Made by a program: the position numbers and the translations under genes
Part shown: positions 1 through 7,894 of the stretch, piece after piece
Numbering within the stretch: position 1 is the stretch's first letter
Layout: every line of letters starts with the position of its first letter
The notes under the pieces: generated by a model
Databases searched by the model: none
Told to the model about the DNA's origin: nothing
Seen by the model: the letters and a program-made list of their open reading frames with translations, nothing else
Origin: UBA817 sp049889215
Lineage (GTDB): Bacteria; Margulisbacteria; Marinamargulisbacteria; UBA817
Direction: 5' to 3'
Assembly (NCBI GenBank): GCA_049889215.1
Contig: JBMHDV010000010.1
Span: 10,703-74,702 of the forward strand
Length of the DNA stretch: 64,000 bases

Positions 1-1
1 T

Positions 2-235
2 ACAGGAATGATTATTGCATTTGAAGATATGAAGAAAGCGATTGGTGATGTGGTGGAACGATTTGATCATACCAACTTAAATGATCATGAGTTTTTTTTG
101 AATCGTCCAACAACGGTTGAAAACTTTGCCCAGTTATTATGGGACCAAGTTGAATCTGAGTTGGTTGGGAAAGCCATTCTCGAACGTGTTGAGTTATTTG
201 AAACAGAAAAAAATTCAGTGATTTTAACACGATAA
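2..235 (+). CDS. 6-pyruvoyltetrahydropterin synthase / QueD-like, 3' end only
   Basis: The reading frame is open from the left edge, so the start lies outside the window. The visible 77 residues carry the C-terminal half of the 6-PTPS/QueD fold: a G-M-I-I-A-F-E-D strand and helix, the DHTNLND loop, the PTTVENFAQLLW helix and a final E-T strand. Family members convert dihydroneopterin triphosphate, either to 6-carboxytetrahydropterin for queuosine or to a folate intermediate. The stop overlaps the folB start by one base (TAATG), so it is co-translated with folate genes; a folate rather than queuosine role is possible. The zinc-binding N-terminal histidines are not in view. Confidence 0.85.
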   Translation, partial: TGMIIAFEDMKKAIGDVVERFDHTNLNDHEFFLNRPTTVENFAQLLWDQVESELVGKAILERVELFETEKNSVILTR

Positions 236-585
236 TGCAAATACAAATTAAGCAATTGCATACCCCTACAATTATTGGTGTTCATGATTTTGAAAAAAAA
301 GCGCCGCAGGACTTGTTTATTGATATTGCATTGGATGTTGATGTTAAAATGGCGCTTGATTCGGATGATTTGGCGGATACTGTTGATTATGATTCGTTAT
401 GCAGAGAAATCACCGAATTTGTTGCCGATTCTCGCTTTGATTTACTAGAGGCGCTTGCCAATACCTTAATGAAAAAAATATTTTCATTTTCGGCTAAAAT
501 TCGAGCCATTGACCTTTGTATTCACAAACCAGATGCAATTTCGAATGCTGCTACCGTTGTTTTTGCATTGCAATCATCGCGATAG
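235..585 (+). CDS. folB: dihydroneopterin aldolase FolB
   Basis: This 116-aa protein has the usual FolB length and pattern: an N-terminal I-x-x-L-x-x-x-x-I-I-G-V-H-x-F-E segment, the central D-T-V-D-Y-D-S-L motif that follows the first beta hairpin, the L-L-E-A-L-A helix with its active-site Glu, and the C-terminal K-P-D-A-I strand. FolB cleaves dihydroneopterin to 6-hydroxymethyl-dihydropterin and glycolaldehyde in folate synthesis. It starts at an ATG overlapping the upstream stop and is followed one base later by the FolK-like gene, so the three appear to form an operon. Confidence 0.92.
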   Translation: MQIQIKQLHTPTIIGVHDFEKKAPQDLFIDIALDVDVKMALDSDDLADTVDYDSLCREITEFVADSRFDLLEALANTLMKKIFSFSAKIRAIDLCIHKPDAISNAATVVFALQSSR

Positions 586-586
586 T

Positions 587-1045
587 ATGAACTTTGATTA
601 TTATTTGTCATTTGGTACTATAAAAAACCATCAAGATCGCTTAAGCGCTGCGATTGAATTATTTTCTAACACTCACTCTGTTGCTGAATGGACCCCATAT
701 TTGGAAGGACCTGGTGAATATGTTAATCACGGTGATATTTTTATTAATGTTGGTTGTCTAATGAATAGTGAGCTATGTTGGCCAGAATTTAAATCGTATT
801 TAAAAGATTATCAGAAAAATCACTCGCAATGCATTGATATCGATATTGATCTTTTAATTCAGGTCACCGGTAATCTCCCTACCATCATTTCACCAAAAGC
901 TGTACACTATACCCATAGCATTATGCTTCTAATTCAATTAAATTCAGGACTAATGATAAATAAGCGCCCAATTAAAGATTGGTATGCTGGGAAGGGGAAT
1001 GTGCATGATTTTTCATTCAATAAGACGTCTTTCCAAATCTCCTAG
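587..1045 (+). CDS. folK: divergent HPPK (FolK)-like protein
   Basis: I start it at the ATG one base after the folB stop (TAGTATG) rather than at an earlier in-frame ATG inside folB; this gives 152 aa, the usual FolK size. HPPK features seen are the early S-F-G-T segment in place of the family's L-G-S-N, T-P-Y-L-E-G-P-G-E (family P-Y-x-T-x-P-x-G), an F-I-N-V strand and the catalytic D-x-D in IDIDIDLLI. HPPK transfers pyrophosphate from ATP to hydroxymethyl-dihydropterin. Several family positions are changed, including the Arg of the usual R-x-x-D-x-D motif, so this copy is divergent. Position directly after folB is the strongest support. Its 3' end overlaps the serine dehydratase start. Confidence 0.68.
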   Translation: MNFDYYLSFGTIKNHQDRLSAAIELFSNTHSVAEWTPYLEGPGEYVNHGDIFINVGCLMNSELCWPEFKSYLKDYQKNHSQCIDIDIDLLIQVTGNLPTIISPKAVHYTHSIMLLIQLNSGLMINKRPIKDWYAGKGNVHDFSFNKTSFQIS

Positions 1046-2618
1046 GTTTAACCAACAACGGCGTAATCTTCGTGTTATTCGTATTGGCCGTGGCCCGTCC
1101 AGTTCTCATACAGATGCAACTGAAACAGCGGCTCGATTGGCTATTGAAAAGCGTTATTTAGATGACCATATTGCAAAGATTAATATTGAGTTTTCGGGGA
1201 GTGCCCGTTTGGAAATTCCGTTTGGTACTGGTGTCGGGCATGGTGTGCGATGGGGCGCGTTTAATGGCATTATGAAAGGCATCAACCCTCAATTATCAGA
1301 TAATGCTATCCAACATCGCTATGATCATTGGTCTACATTGGATGCGTCATCAGCTAACTCATATATCAATGAAGGGGATTTTAACTTTCGCTTAACAATG
1401 GGCGATGCTTGCAGTGATCTTAGACGAACGAAATTTGATGTTGGTGGTTTTATTGATGTTACGTATAAGTCAGGCTCAACGGTTACTAATTTATGGGATT
1501 CAGTAGGAAGTGGGTATTTACTTTATAATGGTCAATCGGTTGATTTACCTGGTATAGATGCCGGCTCGTTAAGCTCCTATGTTGGCGATGATCTGGATTC
1601 AATGAGCTGTACATCATGTGCAAATTGCCATGGGGTATCTCGTTCCATCAATTCAACTTGGTTTCCAGGGCAACATCATCCTTTTTTTGATGCAATTGAT
1701 CTTCTACGATCGGCCACGCCTAAGACTAAATCTGAACGACGTTTGAATGCGGTTTGGTTGGCGACGATGATGGGAATGCGTTTAAATGATATGGGACAGA
1801 AAACACCGATATTTCCAACAAAAGGCTCATCTGGCGTTGCATATGCGGCTAGGGCATTGGCTGTTTTTTATGACCATCCTTATATGCATGTGTTAAACTT
1901 TTGCGATGCGTATTTTGAACTTTATTTAGAAGCAGGTGCGTCGACAGCTGCATCAAAAGAAGGGTGCATGGCTGAAACAGGCCCAGCTGCTGCAGGATTG
2001 GCATATGCCCTTACTAAATTGCGACGGGGATCTGATGAGCATGCATTTGAGGCCGCTCGCTTAATGCATGTAATGATTATGGGATTATCCTGTCTACCTG
2101 ATGATGGGGCAGTACGATCACCGTGTACCGAACGTGATGCCTTGTTTTCTTTAGTGGCAGACGCCGTTTCAACTTACGTGATTGATAATGATCTTACCTG
2201 TAGTAAAGAGAGCCTGGTGATGACAATTATGGATGGAGCCCAGGTTGGTCGCTCTATGCCTGTATCAATAAAAGAAACCATGGGGATGGCTGAGCTTTCG
2301 AAACATGTTGATGTTATTCCACTGCAGCGGTTTGGCATCTTTTTTTGGCACCCTGATCATATTGCAGCCATTGCACATTTGAATTATCAGATGGTGCCAC
2401 AAGAAATCTATTACGCATTTGTTCAAAAGATATTGGCATTTCATAATCCGAATCAAGATAATCGGGTTTATCTGGCAAAGGAGTCGTTACCGCGTATTAT
2501 GAGGGATACCTTTATTGAAGGAATGACCTATTTTTTACGATTAATGACAATGGATTACCTGAATCGGTATTATGATGTTTCAGTTACTGAGAAAGCAACC
2601 AGTCAGCTTCAAATTTGA
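1005..2618 (+). CDS. sdaA: L-serine ammonia-lyase (iron-sulfur, single chain)
   Basis: This deaminates L-serine to pyruvate and ammonia. Near the N-terminus is the GPSSSHT motif of the beta domain. The alpha domain has a G-A-S-x-x-A-S-x-E-G-C segment followed by A-A-A-G-L, then L-S-C and S-P-C-T-E-R-D-A. These three cysteines, spaced about 42 and 11 residues, match the [4Fe-4S] ligands of the family. An extra cluster (S-C-T-S-C-A-N-C) in the linker is not a family ligand that I recognise. The ATG at 1005 is preceded by GAAGGGG at a good distance; in-frame ATGs at 984 and 999 are alternatives. It overlaps the folK-like gene by 41 bases. The protein, about 537 aa, is longer than E. coli SdaA (454 aa). 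Confidence 0.85.
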   Translation: MIFHSIRRLSKSPRFNQQRRNLRVIRIGRGPSSSHTDATETAARLAIEKRYLDDHIAKINIEFSGSARLEIPFGTGVGHGVRWGAFNGIMKGINPQLSDNAIQHRYDHWSTLDASSANSYINEGDFNFRLTMGDACSDLRRTKFDVGGFIDVTYKSGSTVTNLWDSVGSGYLLYNGQSVDLPGIDAGSLSSYVGDDLDSMSCTSCANCHGVSRSINSTWFPGQHHPFFDAIDLLRSATPKTKSERRLNAVWLATMMGMRLNDMGQKTPIFPTKGSSGVAYAARALAVFYDHPYMHVLNFCDAYFELYLEAGASTAASKEGCMAETGPAAAGLAYALTKLRRGSDEHAFEAARLMHVMIMGLSCLPDDGAVRSPCTERDALFSLVADAVSTYVIDNDLTCSKESLVMTIMDGAQVGRSMPVSIKETMGMAELSKHVDVIPLQRFGIFFWHPDHIAAIAHLNYQMVPQEIYYAFVQKILAFHNPNQDNRVYLAKESLPRIMRDTFIEGMTYFLRLMTMDYLNRYYDVSVTEKATSQLQI

Positions 2619-2619
2619 A

Positions 2620-3072
2620 TTAGATTGAATTTAATACATCATCGACATGGCCAGGTACTTTGACTTTATTCCATGCTTTTGTGATTGTGCCTGATTCATT
2701 AATAATAAATGTACTGCGTTCAATACCCATGTACTTACGGCCATACATGCTTTTTTCTACCCAGACGCCAAAGTCTTCACATAAGGTGCTATTTTCGTCA
2801 CTCAGAAGTTCATGTTCAAATGAATATTTGGTACAGAACTTCTCATGCTTTTTTACAGAACATTTCGATATTCCATACACTTCAACACCTTTTTCTTTAA
2901 ACTTTGGGAGGTTGTCAGAAAACCCCTGACCTTCTTTGGTGCAACCAGGAGTATCATCTTTTGGGTAAAAATAAAAAATTGCTTTTTTACCTTTAATGTC
3001 ACTATTGGTTATTGTATTGCCTTTTGCATCCTGTACTTCAAATGCTGGAATTTGATCGCCTTCTTTTAACAT
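2620..3072 (-). CDS. bcp: peroxiredoxin, Bcp/PrxQ family
   Basis: This 150-aa thiol peroxidase has the Prx signature D-D-T-P-G-C-T-K-E-G with the peroxidatic cysteine, an F-Y-F-Y-P-K strand before it, and the C-terminal E-R-S-T-F-I-I segment. Typical E. coli-type Bcp has its resolving Cys five residues after the peroxidatic one; here that position is not Cys. Two other cysteines (in SKCSVKK and KFCTKY) could act, or the enzyme could work as a 1-Cys Prx. An AAGGAGG ribosome site sits inside the end of ilvE just upstream, so it is probably the second gene of an ilvE-bcp unit. Its stop lies two bases from the convergent serine dehydratase stop. Confidence 0.9.
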   Translation of the reverse strand: MLKEGDQIPAFEVQDAKGNTITNSDIKGKKAIFYFYPKDDTPGCTKEGQGFSDNLPKFKEKGVEVYGISKCSVKKHEKFCTKYSFEHELLSDENSTLCEDFGVWVEKSMYGRKYMGIERSTFIINESGTITKAWNKVKVPGHVDDVLNSI

Positions 3073-3074
3073 GT

Positions 3075-3998
3075 TTATGCCTCCTTGCAGTAGGTGAGCC
3101 AGTGATTGTATTTGTCTGATTTTCCTTTAACAATATCAAAATACAATGTTTGTATTCTGTCGGTGATTGGCCCTTTACCACCGTTGCCAATGGGTTGATT
3201 GTTGATTTCTCGAATCGGGGTAACTTCAGCTGCGGTTCCTGTAAAGAAGCATTCATCAGCAGTCAGTAATTGGTCTGGTAATATACTATCCTCGATAACT
3301 TCATAACCGCAGTCTCTTGCCAATTGCATAGCGGTATCGCGGGTGATTCCTTTTAATACATCGTCTGAAACGGGTGGTGTGGTTATTTTGTTATCTTTGA
3401 TTACAAAAATGTTTTCACCTGGTCCTTCGGATACATGGCCGTGTCGATTAAGTAAAATAGCCTCGTCATAGCCGGCTGATAATGCCTTTTTCTTAGCAAG
3501 AAACGAGTTTGCATAATTGGCGCAAGATTTTGCTGTGGAAGGCATGGCTTGGCTGGGCGTTTTCATGATGTCACTAATAATGCAACGAATCCCATTTTTG
3601 ATGCCGTCATCACCAAGGTAGCTGCCCCATTCCCACACGGCAATGGCAGTAGCATAATCAGAATCCTTTGGGATAATGCCGATGCTGCCATAGTCGGTAT
3701 AGACAATGGGCCGAATATAGCAGGCGGGTAAATTGTTTTTAACAATAAGTTCACAGGTGCTTTTTATGAATGTGTCCACTGAGTACTCGCAGGTGATATC
3801 GTATGATGCACAGGATTCAAGCAAACGATCATAGTGTTCTTTTGCTTTAAAAATGGCAGGTCCTTTGGCGGTTTCGTAAGCACGAATGCCTTCAAAGACA
3901 CCGGACCCATAATGCAACGCATGTGTTAGAACATGGGTGTTGGCATCTTCCCAACGGATAAATTTATTATTAAACCAAATATATTCACAGGGATTCAT
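3075..3998 (-). CDS. ilvE: branched-chain amino-acid aminotransferase IlvE
   Basis: A 307-aa class IV PLP aminotransferase, the usual IlvE length. Visible family features are the HYGSGVFEGIRAY segment, the catalytic Lys in S-T-A-K-S-C-A-N-Y (near residue 160), G-Y-D-E-A-I-L-L, EGPGENIFVIKD and the late F-F-T-G-T-A-A-E-V-T-P-I cofactor loop. It interconverts Leu/Ile/Val and their 2-oxo acids. No strong ribosome site precedes the ATG. Bcp follows after two bases. Retention of IlvE may reflect use of host amino acids, because no other branched-chain genes are in the window. Confidence 0.93.
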   Translation of the reverse strand: MNPCEYIWFNNKFIRWEDANTHVLTHALHYGSGVFEGIRAYETAKGPAIFKAKEHYDRLLESCASYDITCEYSVDTFIKSTCELIVKNNLPACYIRPIVYTDYGSIGIIPKDSDYATAIAVWEWGSYLGDDGIKNGIRCIISDIMKTPSQAMPSTAKSCANYANSFLAKKKALSAGYDEAILLNRHGHVSEGPGENIFVIKDNKITTPPVSDDVLKGITRDTAMQLARDCGYEVIEDSILPDQLLTADECFFTGTAAEVTPIREINNQPIGNGGKGPITDRIQTLYFDIVKGKSDKYNHWLTYCKEA

Positions 3999-4082
3999 AC
4001 GTTGAATTATACGGTATTGAACGGAAAAAGCCCAGGCTCAAATGAGTGAAATTCTTCCAGGTCCTATTTCGATATACTATTG

Positions 4083-5090
4083 ATGAGAAACATTGGATCA
4101 AAACAACCATTTATGTGTCCGCCATTAAAACGACGGCCACCGCAATTTCGTAATCATTCGCCAACCAGTATTTTAGAAGGGCCTGACGCATTTAGGATTT
4201 ATGATGACGCTGATGCGAATTTATTGAATTCAAAGCAGGGAGTGACGATTAATTCTAAATTATTTACGTTGCCAATGATCTCGAAAGTGTATACGATTCA
4301 GGCATACAAGAATGTGTATGATATTTACGCTAAGTTATCTCATTTAATGAATTCTAGCATATTATTGCCAAGCTCATACACGCCAATAAAATCGATGTCA
4401 TACTTTAATTTTTCTCATGGTATGACGCTGGATTTGAATGAAACGTCTGATTTGTTATCTACAAATAGTGGTCCCGTTAGTCATTATAAATATTTGGCTT
4501 GTAATATGCCTCGATGCATATTGGTTAATGATATATTAACTATGGCGCCAACAAGCATAAAACGGCTATTTATTGGTTGTGCGAATGCTCTAAGGTTATT
4601 TCATGAACTTGGTGCAATTCACCGTGACATTAAATTGGGTAATTTTGTGTATGCGCGTGATGGCGTAAAGTTGATAGATTTTGATACGGTGACCTTTTTA
4701 AAGACGGACGGGTTGGAGGGGACGCCAATGTATTTTTCAAAAGAGTATATTCATACGGAAGTTGCTGATCAGGAATCTGATGTTTGGGCCTTGGGTATTT
4801 CGTTATTAAGTTTTTTTGCATCAGAATTTAACACTAGTGCCCCTACATTGGTTTTATCGTTATTTCAAACAGGAAAGAATGATGTTCAAAATGATTTTGC
4901 TTATTTGAATTTATTATCTAGAATTAATTACGATAAAGTATCTCTTGAGTTATTATATCAAATGGATTGGACACCCTTTGCTATTGATGTGACGCGACTT
5001 ATTTTTAATCACCTATTATGTCGGCCAGCGGATCGATCGATTGATCGATTTATTCGTGAGATTCGATTGTTGGATTCAAATGCTCAATGA
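4083..5090 (+). CDS. eukaryotic-type Ser/Thr protein kinase-like protein
   Basis: The C-lobe of a protein kinase is clear: catalytic loop H-R-D-I-K-L-G-N (near residue 180), D-F-D in place of D-F-G with the magnesium Asp retained, a G-T-P-M-Y-F-S-K-E segment like the activation-segment end, and S-D-V-W-A-L-G-I for helix F. The N-lobe is divergent and I cannot place the glycine loop or the ATP-binding Lys with certainty. Members act in cytoplasmic phosphorylation, and in host-associated bacteria often as injected effectors. The ATG at 4083 follows a possible TTG at 4080, with no clear ribosome site. The last 41 bases overlap convergent mutY. Nothing at the N-terminus suggests Sec export. Confidence 0.75.
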   Translation: MRNIGSKQPFMCPPLKRRPPQFRNHSPTSILEGPDAFRIYDDADANLLNSKQGVTINSKLFTLPMISKVYTIQAYKNVYDIYAKLSHLMNSSILLPSSYTPIKSMSYFNFSHGMTLDLNETSDLLSTNSGPVSHYKYLACNMPRCILVNDILTMAPTSIKRLFIGCANALRLFHELGAIHRDIKLGNFVYARDGVKLIDFDTVTFLKTDGLEGTPMYFSKEYIHTEVADQESDVWALGISLLSFFASEFNTSAPTLVLSLFQTGKNDVQNDFAYLNLLSRINYDKVSLELLYQMDWTPFAIDVTRLIFNHLLCRPADRSIDRFIREIRLLDSNAQ

Positions 5091-6123
5091 TGACTTTATT
5101 TGCTTTTGGGAAGGCGTATTTATCCAATTCTTCAATGGTTATCCATTCATGAGCATCAGCAGAATTGCATTGAACTGAATGGTTATCTTTAACATTGCAT
5201 TCATAGGCGTGCAGCGTAATTTTAAAGTGGGAGTAGGCATGGTTTACTTTGCATAAAAACCCATCAACTGTAATGTCTAAATTTACCTCTTCTTTAATTT
5301 CTCGAATAACGGCGTCTTCTAATGACTCTTTTTCATTAACTTTTCCACCAGGGAATTCCCAAAGGCCGCCCAATAATTGGTCTTTTTTACGCTTGGTAAT
5401 TAATAATTTTCCATCGGGACGTTTAATAATGCCTACGACGATAGTGAAATGCGGTACTGGGGCTTTTTTTTGCTTAACTGGTAATGTGCTTGTAGCATCC
5501 ATATTTTTGGCATAGCACATGGCATTAATTGGGCAGGTGTCACATGTCGGGTTTTTTGGTGTGCATATGGTAGCTCCCAGCTCCATTAATCCTTGATTAA
5601 ATGGGTTTGGATCAACGGTTTTAATGATTTGATTTAATCGTTGTTGAATTTTTTGTTTGGTTGATTCTTTGCCAATATCGTCGTTAATACCAAAAAATCG
5701 GGTAATGACACGTAAGACGTTACCATCAACAACCGCGATGGGCTCATTAAATGCAATGCTAGCAATTGCCGCGGCGATGTATGGTCCAACACCAGGCAGG
5801 GTTTGTAGTGTGGTGCTATCGTTGGGTATCTGGCCATTAAAATCTTTTACAATGGCCTTAGCAGTTTTATGTAAGTTTCTTGCACGTGAATAATAGCCGA
5901 GGCCTTCCCATGATTTTAATATCTGATCTTCAGTGGCGTTGGCCACATCCTGAATGCTGGGGTATTGGGCCAGCCAACGTTCATAGTAGGGGATAAGGGT
6001 GTTGATTTGGGTTTGTTGTGCCATGAACTCACAAATGAGTGTGTGGTAGGGTGAAGGCGTGCTTCTCCAGGGAAGTTTTCGTTGATTTTGAGTGTACCAC
6101 TCAATGAGTTTTGGCGCCCACAT
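5050..6123 (-). CDS. mutY: adenine DNA glycosylase MutY
   Basis: A 357-aa base-excision enzyme that removes A opposite 8-oxoG. Features in order: an F-M-A-Q-Q-T-Q-I segment (family M-L-Q-Q-T-Q), the helix-hairpin-helix L-P-G-V-G-P-Y-I-A with V-V-D-G-N-V holding the catalytic Asp, the iron-sulfur knot C-x6-C-x2-C-x5-C, and a C-terminal NUDIX-like domain with GGKVNEKES...REIKEEV. The NUDIX box looks complete, which is notable because in most MutY proteins this domain serves only in 8-oxoG recognition. The start overlaps the grxD stop by one base, so mutY ends the thiol operon. Confidence 0.95.
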   Translation of the reverse strand: MWAPKLIEWYTQNQRKLPWRSTPSPYHTLICEFMAQQTQINTLIPYYERWLAQYPSIQDVANATEDQILKSWEGLGYYSRARNLHKTAKAIVKDFNGQIPNDSTTLQTLPGVGPYIAAAIASIAFNEPIAVVDGNVLRVITRFFGINDDIGKESTKQKIQQRLNQIIKTVDPNPFNQGLMELGATICTPKNPTCDTCPINAMCYAKNMDATSTLPVKQKKAPVPHFTIVVGIIKRPDGKLLITKRKKDQLLGGLWEFPGGKVNEKESLEDAVIREIKEEVNLDITVDGFLCKVNHAYSHFKITLHAYECNVKDNHSVQCNSADAHEWITIEELDKYAFPKANKVIIEHLNPTIESHE

Positions 6124-6446
6124 TAGGCTAAAGTGTCAGCCAGTTCCCCACTTTGAAAAAGTTCAGTTACAATATCGCATCCGCCAATAAATTCGCCATT
6201 TACATACAGTTGAGGAATGGTTGGCCAATCTGAAAATTCTTTGATTGCCTGGCGTAATACATCGTCTTCTAAAACATTTTTTGCTTCAAAGGCAACGCCT
6301 GTTTGGTTCAGGATATGAACCACTTGGTTCGAAAAACCACACATTGGCATATCTTTATTGCCTTTCATGTAAAGCATCACTTTATTGGCAGTAATGTCTG
6401 CTTGGATAGTTTCTTTTTTTGCGTTGATGTCGTCTTGTGAAATCAT
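6123..6446 (-). CDS. grxD: monothiol glutaredoxin GrxD
   Basis: A 107-aa monothiol glutaredoxin with the C-G-F-S active site after K-G-N-K-D-M-P-M, the W-P-T-I-P-Q-L-Y-V-N-G segment and a G-G-C-D-I glutathione-binding turn. Grx4-type proteins carry a shared [2Fe-2S] cluster and pair with BolA proteins in iron-sulfur delivery. The ATG at 6446 is chosen because it has AAAGGAG just upstream and lies in an ATGA overlap with the bolA stop; an in-frame ATG at 6506 would add 20 non-homologous residues inside bolA. Coupling to bolA fits their known partnership. Confidence 0.95.
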   Translation of the reverse strand: MISQDDINAKKETIQADITANKVMLYMKGNKDMPMCGFSNQVVHILNQTGVAFEAKNVLEDDVLRQAIKEFSDWPTIPQLYVNGEFIGGCDIVTELFQSGELADTLA

Positions 6447-6739
6447 TGGTATTTCTCCTTTATTTTTTGCTCGATCATAGGATGATCGTGTTTGTTTTGG
6501 TCCCATTTGTCTTGACTGAAGGTTTTTAATGCAAGTGCATGTACCTTTTCGTCAAACGCTTCTTTTAAGGGTTTCATGATGGCTTGGTGTTGTTTTAACA
6601 GTGGTAGTCCATTAAATGATTTTGAAATGACAATGGCTTCAAAGTGTTCACCGTCATCATTAATGTTATGCACCAAAATTTGTGCATCTGGGATATTGGT
6701 TTGAATGATGGTTTCGATGTCGTTAACGAGTGTGTTCAT
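6443..6739 (-). CDS. BolA/IbaG family protein
   Basis: A 98-aa BolA-fold protein: D-D-G-E-H-F-E-A-I-V-I-S strand, the F-x-G-x-x-x-L-x-x-H-Q helix, and a C-terminal V-H-A-L-A-L-K-T-F segment that includes the conserved His used for cluster binding with monothiol glutaredoxins. The L-K-T-F ending is closer to IbaG (YrbA) than to BolA proper. It overlaps both neighbours (glutaredoxin upstream, grxD downstream) by four bases. The likely role is iron-sulfur cluster handling or redox signalling together with GrxD. Confidence 0.9.
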   Translation of the reverse strand: MNTLVNDIETIIQTNIPDAQILVHNINDDGEHFEAIVISKSFNGLPLLKQHQAIMKPLKEAFDEKVHALALKTFSQDKWDQNKHDHPMIEQKIKEKYQ

Positions 6740-6966
6740 GATCGGTGATCCTCCAGATAATTGATTATATCGCGAGATTCATATAAAGGGGACCCATCAA
6801 TTAACAACAACGGTACTTGTGTTTTGCCATACGCAGCTTTGAGCTCTAAGTGACGTTCTTGATCCCACTCAGTGTCTTCAATTTCAATATTTAAATTGTG
6901 TTCGTTAATATAGTTCACAACCATTACACAAAATGGGCATGGCATAGCGACGATAAGTTTAAGCAT
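6736..6966 (-). CDS. small glutaredoxin (CPFC)
   Basis: A 76-aa protein with a C-P-F-C dithiol site near residue 10, a T-Q-V-P-L-L-L cis-Pro segment and S-R-D-I-I-N-Y-L at the end, consistent with a glutaredoxin or the thioredoxin-fold half of a glutathione transferase. It probably uses glutathione made by the next two genes upstream. It overlaps gshB by eight bases and bolA by four. Confidence 0.88.
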   Translation of the reverse strand: MLKLIVAMPCPFCVMVVNYINEHNLNIEIEDTEWDQERHLELKAAYGKTQVPLLLIDGSPLYESRDIINYLEDHRS

Positions 6967-7894
6967 TCTGGGGCTCCTTTTGTTGTGTCATAGCTGTAAT
7001 AATGATGTTTTGACAATTGATGTTATCGAGTTTGTTAATTTCTTGTAATCCGGTTGGGGAGGTGACGTTTATTTCGATTAAGTGGTTATCAATAATATCA
7101 ATACCGACAAAGAATAACCCTTCATTCAATAAAAAAGGTTTTATGTGATTTATGATCGTTTGGTCCGACTCAGTAATCGTTGCTTTTTCAGCAACGCCAC
7201 CGGCCATGAAATTGTTTCGAATCCCTGTGTGGTTGATTCTTTTAACCGCACCAATCGGATCTCCGTTAACTAAAACAATGCGTTTGTCTCCGGTTGTATG
7301 ATCAACGGCTTTTTGGCAAATGATTGCTTTTGATTCATTATTTGTACTTAATTCAATGATGGTATCGGTGTTTGTATCAGATTCATTGACCTTGAATATT
7401 CCCATACCCCCATACCCATCAATTGGCTTAATAATGGTTGATCCATGAGTATTTATAAACGATTTGATCGTAGTTTTATTTGAACTAACCAATGTGGGTG
7501 GTGTGAAAGTTGGAAATTGTGTTGCAGCGAGTTTTTCGTTATTTAGTAAAATTCCTGGGATGTGATTGATGGGGTGAATATGTTGGCTAAAGCGGTTTAA
7601 AATGAGCAATTCTTGAATGTAGGTTTCGTTGACTGGCGGATCTTTTCGTAACCAGGTAAAATCAATGTCTTTTTCTGTGAGTTCTATTGATTCTGTTTTA
7701 ACGGTTAACGGGGATCCTAAAGTGAACGGTTTGAATTGAATAGCTTCAACGCGTAAGTGTTCTGTGGTTGAGCTTATGTTTTTTATAAAAACTGGATTTA
7801 GTTCTTGTTGGATGCATTCATGAATTAATAGGTAGGTGCTATCCTTACCTGGGTTAATTGTTTCGATGGGGTCCATCCAAAATGCAATGGTCAT
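6959..7894 (-). CDS. gshB: glutathione synthetase GshB
   Basis: A 311-aa ATP-grasp ligase joining gamma-glutamylcysteine and glycine. Family features: early F-W-M-D-P-I-E-T-I, T-W-L-R-K-D-P-P, the glycine-rich loop I-D-G-Y-G-G-M-G-I, G-D-K-R-I-V-L-V-N-G-D-P-I-G-A-V, and the metal and phosphate ligands in E-I-N-V-T-S-P-T-G. Length is normal. It overlaps gshA by four bases, so the two glutathione synthesis steps are coupled, followed directly by glutathione-using proteins. Confidence 0.95.
   Translation of the reverse strand: MTIAFWMDPIETINPGKDSTYLLIHECIQQELNPVFIKNISSTTEHLRVEAIQFKPFTLGSPLTVKTESIELTEKDIDFTWLRKDPPVNETYIQELLILNRFSQHIHPINHIPGILLNNEKLAATQFPTFTPPTLVSSNKTTIKSFINTHGSTIIKPIDGYGGMGIFKVNESDTNTDTIIELSTNNESKAIICQKAVDHTTGDKRIVLVNGDPIGAVKRINHTGIRNNFMAGGVAEKATITESDQTIINHIKPFLLNEGLFFVGIDIIDNHLIEINVTSPTGLQEINKLDNINCQNIIITAMTQQKEPQNA

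Noticed and set aside
509..586. Longer N-terminus for the FolK-like protein
   Set aside because: The extra 26 residues lie wholly inside folB in another frame and do not resemble HPPK.
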